Below, one piece after another: positions 1 to 5,092 of a DNA stretch of 8,159 nt. The position numbers were made by a program, and so were the translations under genes. This stretch comes from Oscillospiraceae bacterium (GTDB lineage Bacteria; Bacillota; Clostridia; Oscillospirales; Ruminococcaceae). The number at the start of each line of letters is the position of its first letter. Positions within the stretch are counted from its first letter, which is position 1. The stretch spans positions 1-8,159 of the forward strand of contig JAHHUB010000078.1 in assembly GCA_020024175.1 (NCBI GenBank). Direction: 5' to 3'. The notes under the pieces are model-generated. The model did no database searches, was not told the origin of the DNA, and saw only the letters and a list, made by a program, of their open reading frames with translations.

Positions 1-518
1 TCATAATCAGATTCCAATATGTCTTTTTTATTATTATCTCCGTTATATCTCTTTTCAATTAATTTTTTTGTAATCTTAGGTGGCATATCCAAATAAATTA
101 TCAAATCGGGACGGGGAAGACCCATTTTATCATATTCATAATCATAAAGCCAGTCTATATAAGCTTTTCTTTCACTTTCCTCAAGTCTTACCATTTGATG
201 AATAATGTTTGATGTAGTATATCTGTCAGCAATTATATAGTCTTTTTCTCTCACATCTTTTTCCCAGTCGGTTTTGTAACTTATATATCTGTCAGAGGCA
301 TAAAATCCCGAAGCTGCATATACATTTATTTCGGAAGATTGTCCTATTTCACCTTTTAAATACATTTTCACTAAAGCTGAAGATGGTTTATCATAATCGG
401 GAAAAGAAATTTTTCTAACAGATTTTCCCATTTTATTCAAGTAATCAGCCAAAAGATTGGTTTGGGTTTCTTTTCCGCTGCCATCTATACCATCTATAAC
501 TATTAACTTGCTCTGCAT
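1..518 (-). CDS. tmk: Thymidylate kinase-like nucleoside monophosphate kinase, 3' end missing
   Basis: The visible 172 residues match the thymidylate kinase fold, which phosphorylates dTMP to dTDP with ATP in the cytoplasm. The start is ATG at 518-516, preceded by AAAAGGGG at 537-530. A P-loop lies at residues 10-18 (GIDGSGKET), the family DRYxxS motif at 98-103 (DRYTTS), a strand reading DLIIYLDMPP at 138-147, and a basic lid-like segment with an Arg-Tyr and a DILES stretch at about 151-170. The reading frame leaves the window at base 1, so the C-terminal few dozen residues are missing. The P-loop has Glu17 where Ser or Thr is usual. The start lies 17 nt after the thyX stop and the ribosome binding site abuts that stop, so the two genes are almost certainly cotranscribed and translationally close, supplying consecutive steps to dTTP. 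I recall similar clostridial proteins annotated as dTMP kinase. A kinase of a different deoxynucleotide cannot be excluded. Confidence 0.88.
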   Translation of the reverse strand, partial: MQSKLIVIDGIDGSGKETQTNLLADYLNKMGKSVRKISFPDYDKPSSALVKMYLKGEIGQSSEINVYAASGFYASDRYISYKTDWEKDVREKDYIIADRYTTSNIIHQMVRLEESERKAYIDWLYDYEYDKMGLPRPDLIIYLDMPPKITKKLIEKRYNGDNNKKDILESDY

Positions 519-535
519 TTTTAATTTATCCCCTT

Positions 536-1297
536 TTATAGGTTTTTATATTTTTCTCTCACTTCGTTAATTTTTCCGCAGGTCATTTTCCCCTCCGGGC
601 AAGCATTTTTTAAACATTTTGGACCTGCATCTTTAAAAATAGGATAAGCTGCTTTTTTAACTTCCATTAGCATCATATCTGCAATTTCTCTTATTTCCCA
701 TTGAGCACGATTACAGCAGCGATGATTAAAAAAGTTAATCAAACTTCTTGCATTCATAGTAACAATCATTTTGGTACAACAGGCATTTGGCAAAACAAAT
801 CTGGCATCTTCAATACCCTTTTTCTCTGCTGCTTTTTTAGCTTCCTTTTCTTCCATTCCCATTTCAAGCATAGTATTATAATGTTTTTCTGACAGCATTT
901 TTGACAATTCATCATAAGCGTCCTGGATTTTATCCATAGTTTCAATAAAAAGCTTTTTTGCCTTGGGCACTGCTTCTATTTCAGGTGGTACTACATATTC
1001 AAAAGAATTTTCCTTTACATATCTTTGGCTTTGTACACTGTAAGATGCTATTCTGTGCCTTGTAATTTGAGCCAGCAATGAGCGTGAAACACCTTCTATC
1101 GCAAAAGTAAACGATATATGTTCTATAGGGCTTTCGTGGCCGATTTCTCTGAGCATTTCCACAAAGTTTTCAGCTTTTTCATCTGTAAGGTTGTCCAGCA
1201 AAGTGTCAACATCAGATGAACTGTAGCAAAGTTTAGCAGCAGCAGCCACTGTTTTTACCGGGTTTGGTGTATATGAGATAAGTTTTACTTTTGGCAT
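536..1297 (-). CDS. thyX: Flavin-dependent thymidylate synthase ThyX
   Basis: This 253-residue protein is ThyX, which makes dTMP from dUMP using methylenetetrahydrofolate as carbon donor and reduced FAD as hydride carrier. The signature RHR(x7)S is complete: Arg80-His81-Arg82, then Ser90-Gln91-Arg92 in RHRIASYSVQSQR. The preceding HESPIEH stretch (54-60) and the C-terminal TMNARSLINFF...RAQWEIR region (179-203) are also typical and form the FAD and dUMP sites. The length is normal for the family. The ATG at 1297-1295 has GGAG at 1308-1305, 7 nt upstream. The protein has paired cysteines (173/174, 194/195) and three more near the C terminus (228, 233, 240). It is followed after 17 nt by the thymidylate kinase-like gene. 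A hairpin at 1323-1356 lies only 12 nt before its ribosome binding site, so its promoter or leader must overlap that structure, unless transcripts enter from upstream. Confidence 0.97.
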   Translation of the reverse strand: MPKVKLISYTPNPVKTVAAAAKLCYSSSDVDTLLDNLTDEKAENFVEMLREIGHESPIEHISFTFAIEGVSRSLLAQITRHRIASYSVQSQRYVKENSFEYVVPPEIEAVPKAKKLFIETMDKIQDAYDELSKMLSEKHYNTMLEMGMEEKEAKKAAEKKGIEDARFVLPNACCTKMIVTMNARSLINFFNHRCCNRAQWEIREIADMMLMEVKKAAYPIFKDAGPKCLKNACPEGKMTCGKINEVREKYKNL

Positions 1298-1322
1298 TTT
1301 AATTCTCCTGATATATTTTTAT

Positions 1323-1356
1323 TTTAAAAGGGTGTCGGATGCAACACCCTTTTAAA
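1323..1356 (-). terminator. Perfect 13-bp hairpin, probable terminator of the cysteine-rich gene
   Basis: The arms 1323-1335 and 1344-1356 are perfect inverted complements (outer TTTAAAA, inner GGGTGT), with an 8-nt loop. On the minus strand it begins 27 nt after the stop of the 1384-2169 gene. Only four T residues follow the GC part of the stem and the tail is mixed A/T, so termination may be incomplete. On the plus strand the stem is followed by a broken T-rich stretch, but no plus-strand gene needs it. It could instead be a leader element or attenuator for thyX, because it ends just before the thyX ribosome binding site. Confidence 0.72.
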
Positions 1357-1383
1357 TTATGTTTTTGTTTTAATCTGTTATGT

Positions 1384-2169
1384 TTAATTGTTACAGTTTT
1401 CCTCCATTTTAGGCGGGAAAAACGCATCGGTTGGGAATTTAATTTTCTTAAAGAGTTCACAGGGATCATCTCCGGAAGATGCTACACTGCCTTTTTCGGG
1501 AACACAGAAATCATAAGCAGGTATCATTACCTGAACTCTTCTTTCAAGCTGTACAATAGTGAAAAGACCCAATGTAACAAAGACGTGTTTTTTTCTTTCG
1601 CAGCAACAGAATTTTCCGTTAAAACAACTGCAAATACATTCGGGAATTTCACAGCAGGGTTCACAGCACTGACATTTTTCTGCAAGTTTTACAGAAAGAC
1701 AGACAGGATCTACACACTGTACCGACGCAATAGGAGCATTGCTTCCTCTGTATTTGCAGTCCATACCGTTTCTGTCGGAGCTGAAATTGGATACATTTCC
1801 GTCGCTGCCATAGAGGATAACTTTCTTTGAAAATATGGAAAGACCTCTTACTGTAACAGGCGGAACCAAAGGTGCTGTATAAACACTCAGCTTTACTTCA
1901 AAGAAAAAGGTAATATCAACACTGTAAAAGCCTTTGTTAAAAGGTATGGGTTCCACATCTAAGTACACATCTATAATTTTACAGTCTTTTATTTTTACGC
2001 TGTTGGCATTGTCGATAATCTGCTGATCACATTCGGTAAAATAAACCTCCAAATCATCAAGACAGTCCTTATCGGATGCACTGTCATAAATTCTTTTGGT
2101 ATCTATGCACACAGCTTCCTTAAAGCAGTTGCTGCCTGTTGCATTTACAGGCCCTTCTTTCATTGCCAT
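1384..2169 (-). CDS. Cysteine-rich protein of unknown function, possible spore-coat protein
   Basis: This 261-residue protein has no enzyme motif that I recognise. It holds 22 cysteines (8.4 percent). Eleven fall within residues 166-190 as mixed CxCC, CC, CxC and CCC groups; the rest are scattered at 15, 21, 36, 47, 63, 138, 152, 157, 222, 237 and 259. Before the cluster there is an apparently beta-rich segment (about 60-122) with alternating hydrophobic residues, such as YSVDITFFFEVKLSVY. No signal peptide or membrane segment is visible, so it is probably made in the cytoplasm of the producing cell. The ATG at 2169-2167 has AGGAGG at 2182-2177 with ideal 7-nt spacing; a second in-frame ATG lies two codons on. 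A sigma-K-like promoter lies upstream, and a hairpin follows the stop. I recall uncharacterised clostridial proteins with a similar DKDC-DDL-VYF N-terminal stretch but no assigned function. A spore-coat role is inferred from cysteine content and promoter only; metal binding is the alternative. Confidence 0.85.
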   Translation of the reverse strand: MAMKEGPVNATGSNCFKEAVCIDTKRIYDSASDKDCLDDLEVYFTECDQQIIDNANSVKIKDCKIIDVYLDVEPIPFNKGFYSVDITFFFEVKLSVYTAPLVPPVTVRGLSIFSKKVILYGSDGNVSNFSSDRNGMDCKYRGSNAPIASVQCVDPVCLSVKLAEKCQCCEPCCEIPECICSCFNGKFCCCERKKHVFVTLGLFTIVQLERRVQVMIPAYDFCVPEKGSVASSGDDPCELFKKIKFPTDAFFPPKMEENCNN

Positions 2170-2213
2170 ACAAAAACCTCCTGTTTATATAATGTTTTTA
2201 GAAGTTATCAATA

Positions 2214-2241
2214 TATTGTATGACAATAAATCGTATATGTG
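2214..2241 (-). promoter_or_regulatory. Sigma-K-like promoter for the cysteine-rich gene
   Basis: Read on the minus strand, CACA at 2241-2238 is followed after 15 nt by CATACAATA at 2222-2214. This fits the published Bacillus sigma-K consensus mACm and CATAnnnTA with AC 16 nt from the -10. The -10 also fits the sigma-E form CATACAhT, but no sigma-E -35 lies at the right distance. The predicted start of transcription is near 2207, leaving about 25 nt before the AGGAGG at 2182-2177. The region is AT-rich, so a chance match is possible. Confidence 0.45.
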
Positions 2242-2248
2242 AATGAAA

Positions 2249-4621
2249 CTAGCTTAATTTCTTCATTTTAGCAAAATTAGCCATTATTTTTCGGGTTCCG
2301 ACTTTTTCAAATTCTATTTCCAAAAGACTGTCATTTCCCATAGGCTTTGAAGATAAAATCGTGCCCATTCCGAAAACATTGTGTTCCACCATATCACCTG
2401 CATTATATTTGACAGACGGTGTTTTTTTCGCAGCAGGTGAAGAAATTCTGCCTGCTGTGCTGCCACGGTTTATTCCGGCTTTTTTTCTGGTGAAAGATTC
2501 CATTTCGGATACAGTAGCTTTTCTTATGGTTTTATCTTCATAATCGCAAAGTTCCATTGGAATTTCTTTTACAAAATCACTTATAGGATTAAAGCTAGTT
2601 TTTCCGAATACCATTCTTTGCTGTGCACAGGTGATATAAAGTTCTTTTTTTGCTCTGGTAATTCCCACATAAGCAAGTCGGCGTTCTTCCTCCATTTCAG
2701 AAGTTATTCCTCTTGACATTATTCCCGGAAATATATTATTTTCCATACCTGCTATAAACACATAGGGAAACTCCAATCCCTTGGCAGAGTGCAAAGTCAT
2801 AAGCATAACCACATCACTGTCATCATGGCGGTCAAGGTCGGTGTAAAGAGTTATTTCCTCCAAAAATCCCGACAATGTGCTTTCCTCAGTTTCTGCTTCG
2901 TATTTAATCATATTTGTTTTAAGTTCTTCTACATTTTCTATACGGGTTTGCCCTTGTATACCCTCTGCCTTTAGCATTTCCAGATAACCTGTCTTTTCCA
3001 AAACCAAATCTAAAAATTCGTTTAGAGGCATACTGTCTGTCTGACACATAATTACCTTTAGCATTTCGGTAAATTCTTTCAAATCTTTTGCTTTTCTCTG
3101 CAAAGGAGCATATTCATCTGCTCTGTCCATAACTTCAAACAGAGGAAGACCTATGGTATCAGCTATTGTTTCACACATTTCCACAGTAGCTGTACCTATA
3201 CCTCTTTTGGGTTCATTTATAATTCTTTTCATCCTTAGTTTATCATCGGGATTATTTATAACACTTAAATAAGCAATGACATCTTTAATTTCTTTTCTTT
3301 CATAGAATTTAAGGCCACCGAAAATTTTATAGGGTATACTCCTTTGTAAAAGTGCTCTTTCTATTGTATTTGACTGAGCGTTCATACGATACAAAATGGC
3401 ATGATCGGAATAAGCAGCTCCACCTATAACATTTTTCTCAATGGTGTCTGATATAAACTGAGCTTCTGTACTCTCATTTTCAGAGCGATAAATTTTTATT
3501 TTTTCTCCCTCTCCCTGATCTGTCCAAAGGTTTTTACCCTTTCGCTCTTTGTTATTTTTTATAACATTATTTGCCGCATCCAAAATAGTCTGTGTGGAAC
3601 GGTAATTTTGCTCCAATCTTATAACAACGGTATCTTTAAACTGTTTTTCAAAGTTTAATATATTTTCTATGGTAGCTCCTCTGAATTTATAAATACTCTG
3701 ATCATCATCACCCACTACACACAGGTTATGATGTTTTTCTGCCAAAAGACTCACCAACATATACTGTGAGTTATTGGTGTCCTGATATTCATCCACCATA
3801 ATATATCTGAATTTATTGCGGTATTTTTCCAAAATATCTTCGTTTTCCCGAAAAAGTCGCACTGTTTGAGTAATTATGTCATCAAAGTCCATGGCATTGG
3901 ATTTTTCCAGTTGTTTTTGATATTCTTCATAAATTCGGGAAATTTTGCTCATTCTGAAATCTGCTGCATTTTCTTCCATTGCCTCTTTTGGGCTTATCAT
4001 AAAATCTTTAAATTTTCCCATCTGTGACAAAACCATTTTCGGAGGAAATAATTTTTCCTCCATATCAAGATTTTTCATAACTTCTTTTATCACTTTAAGG
4101 GAATCATCTGTATCATATATAGTAAAATTTCTTTCATATCCTAATCTTTCACATTCCCGTCTTAAAATTCTCACACAGGCAGAATGGAATGTTGCAGCAT
4201 TAATATCCTCAGCTACATCACCCAACATAAGAGAAAGTCTTTCTCTTAGTTCATTGGCAGCTTTGTTTGTAAAAGTAATGGCTAAAATGTTCCATGGATT
4301 TATCTTATAAGGGGCCATTATTTCATTTATTTTTTCATCATCACCGCCATTTAAGAAATATTCTTCCATATAAAGTATATCTTCTTCAGAAACAAAAGGC
4401 GGAACATATTCGCTTTCATAAGCATCGCCGTATTTAACCAGATTTGCGATCCTGTTTACAAGTACTGTAGTTTTTCCGCTACCTGCACCGGCTAGAATCA
4501 AAACAGGACCTTTAGCTTTTACCACAGCCTTCATCTGCATATCATTCATACGTCCGAATTTTTTCTCTATTATCTTTTTTCTAAGCTTTAGATATTTATT
4601 TTTAAGTTCCTCGCTTATCAA
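2249..4621 (-). CDS. pcrA: ATP-dependent 3'-5' DNA helicase PcrA/UvrD family
   Basis: This 790-residue superfamily 1A helicase unwinds DNA in repair and replication-conflict resolution. All motifs are in order: Q motif MNDMQ (25-29), motif I AGAGSGKTT (44-52), Ia ITFTNKAANE (115-124), II VDEYQDTN (276-283), III VVGDDDQSIYKFRGA (302-316), IV LEQNYRST (336-343), V MTLHSAKGLEF (608-618) and VI RRLAYVGITRAKKEL (647-661). A basic linker (about 700-738) leads to a C-terminal Tudor-like segment, GDMVEHNVFGMGTIL (742-756), known in PcrA as the RNA polymerase contact. It is longer than Bacillus-type PcrA (about 720-740) mainly through roughly 45 extra residues at 64-108 between motifs I and Ia. Translation starts at TTG (4621-4619), supported by GAGG at 4633-4630; the ATG triplets just upstream run into stops at once. 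The stop is TAG at 2251-2249. I see no clear terminator in the 79 nt before the cysteine-rich gene, so readthrough into it is possible. Confidence 0.96.
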   Translation of the reverse strand: MISEELKNKYLKLRKKIIEKKFGRMNDMQMKAVVKAKGPVLILAGAGSGKTTVLVNRIANLVKYGDAYESEYVPPFVSEEDILYMEEYFLNGGDDEKINEIMAPYKINPWNILAITFTNKAANELRERLSLMLGDVAEDINAATFHSACVRILRRECERLGYERNFTIYDTDDSLKVIKEVMKNLDMEEKLFPPKMVLSQMGKFKDFMISPKEAMEENAADFRMSKISRIYEEYQKQLEKSNAMDFDDIITQTVRLFRENEDILEKYRNKFRYIMVDEYQDTNNSQYMLVSLLAEKHHNLCVVGDDDQSIYKFRGATIENILNFEKQFKDTVVIRLEQNYRSTQTILDAANNVIKNNKERKGKNLWTDQGEGEKIKIYRSENESTEAQFISDTIEKNVIGGAAYSDHAILYRMNAQSNTIERALLQRSIPYKIFGGLKFYERKEIKDVIAYLSVINNPDDKLRMKRIINEPKRGIGTATVEMCETIADTIGLPLFEVMDRADEYAPLQRKAKDLKEFTEMLKVIMCQTDSMPLNEFLDLVLEKTGYLEMLKAEGIQGQTRIENVEELKTNMIKYEAETEESTLSGFLEEITLYTDLDRHDDSDVVMLMTLHSAKGLEFPYVFIAGMENNIFPGIMSRGITSEMEEERRLAYVGITRAKKELYITCAQQRMVFGKTSFNPISDFVKEIPMELCDYEDKTIRKATVSEMESFTRKKAGINRGSTAGRISSPAAKKTPSVKYNAGDMVEHNVFGMGTILSSKPMGNDSLLEIEFEKVGTRKIMANFAKMKKLS

Positions 4622-4629
4622 ATTTTTTA

Positions 4630-4633
4630 CCTC
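4630..4633 (-). promoter_or_regulatory. Ribosome binding site fixing the TTG start of pcrA
   Basis: GAGG on the minus strand lies 8 nt before TTG at 4621-4619. Upstream ATG triplets on that strand (ATGAAATGA, ATGAGGTAA) are followed almost immediately by stops, so TTG is the best start. A loose -35/-10 pair (TTGAAT at 4686-4681, TATATA at 4665-4660, 15-nt gap) lies further upstream, but it is too weak to list on its own. Confidence 0.7.
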
Positions 4634-4768
4634 ATTTCATATCCGAGATTTAAATCACATATATAATATAATAGCATGAAATTCAAATTTTTTCTACCAA
4701 AATACAAAATAATATCTCACAATAATTTATATTTTATTTTCTGTTTTTTCTATATGCCCTCAGAAAAA

Positions 4769-4797
4769 TTCACAAAATATAAATATGGGAATATATT
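4769..4797 (+). promoter_or_regulatory. Vegetative (sigma-A type) promoter of the feoAB operon
   Basis: TTCACA at 4769-4774 (five of six to TTGACA) and TATATT at 4792-4797 (five of six to TATAAT) are separated by exactly 17 nt. Transcription would start near 4804, leaving a leader of about 30 nt before feoA. I could not find a convincing Fur-type palindrome over or next to it, so iron control is not shown by the sequence. The surrounding 215-nt divergent region (4622-4836) is very AT-rich and holds no further gene that I can support. Confidence 0.6.
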
Positions 4798-4822
4798 GAA
4801 AGTGGTTATAAAAATTAATTGT

Positions 4823-4829
4823 AAGGAGG
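4823..4829 (+). promoter_or_regulatory. Ribosome binding site fixing the TTG start of feoA
   Basis: AAGGAGG lies 7 nt before TTG at 4837-4839. There is no in-frame ATG near the start of the FeoA homology, so the strong site makes TTG the initiation codon. Confidence 0.85.
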
Positions 4830-4836
4830 AAAAATT

Positions 4837-5070
4837 TTGAATAATATACCACTTTCTAAAATATCAAAAGATGAGTGCGGCATTATTCGCAATATCTACT
4901 GCGATGAAACTCTCAAAACCCGTCTTTTTGACTTAGGACTAATTGAAGGGACAAAAATAAAATGTGTAAATATTGCCATGGGAAAAAGTCCTCTGGCCTT
5001 TGATATACGAGGCACCATAGTAGCTCTTAGAAAATCAGACTGTCAAAAGATTTTTGCAGAGCTTATTTAA
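4837..5070 (+). CDS. feoA: Ferrous iron transport accessory protein FeoA
   Basis: This 77-residue protein is a single SH3-like FeoA domain, a small cytoplasmic partner of the FeoB iron channel. The family pattern is clear: LFDLGLIEGTKIKCV (30-44), then SPLAFDIRGTIVALRKSDCQKI (51-72), ending shortly after, as stand-alone FeoA proteins do. Initiation is at TTG with AAGGAGG upstream. The stop at 5068-5070 is 22 nt before the feoB start, so the pair is an operon. No feoC-like gene follows feoB, which is common in Firmicutes. Confidence 0.95.
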   Translation: MNNIPLSKISKDECGIIRNIYCDETLKTRLFDLGLIEGTKIKCVNIAMGKSPLAFDIRGTIVALRKSDCQKIFAELI

Positions 5071-5080
5071 AATAAAAAAA

Positions 5081-5084
5081 GGAG
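5081..5084 (+). promoter_or_regulatory. Ribosome binding site fixing the feoB start at 5093
   Basis: GGAG within an A-rich AAAAAAAGGAGCTGA context lies 8 nt before an in-frame TTG at 5093-5095. An earlier in-frame TTG at 5054 would overlap feoA and has no comparable site, and the 13 residues it would add lie ahead of the normal FeoB N terminus. The site at 5081 therefore decides for 5093. Confidence 0.8.
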
Positions 5085-5092
5085 CTGATATT

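Noticed and set aside
1423..1435. The string ACGCATCGGTT occurs both here and in the feoB terminator (7149-7159)
   Set aside because: Here it is coding sequence of the cysteine-rich gene and has no partner arm; an 11-base match over this distance is best taken as coincidence.
1339..1830. Plus-strand open frame of 163 codons opposite the cysteine-rich gene
   Set aside because: It has no ribosome binding site, and the minus-strand gene has a strong one plus a promoter and hairpin. The Cys codons of the real gene produce Ala/Thr-rich text on the opposite strand. It is a shadow.
2209..2218. 10-bp palindrome CAATATATTG upstream of the cysteine-rich gene
   Set aside because: It is short and pure AT apart from its ends, in an AT-rich gap; no basis to call an operator or terminator.
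4660..4686. Possible pcrA promoter TTGAAT-N15-TATATA on the minus strand
   Set aside because: The spacing is short, and the AT repeats allow several alternative -10 boxes, so no single one can be supported.
4690..4760. Imperfect inverted AT stretch in the divergent region, considered as a riboswitch or small RNA
   Set aside because: Pairing is broken and contains almost no GC, and it lies upstream of the feo promoter, so it is not in the feo leader.
5054..5092. Longer feoB start at TTG 5054
   Set aside because: It would overlap the end of feoA and add 13 residues not typical of FeoB, while GGAG at 5081 points to the in-frame TTG at 5093.
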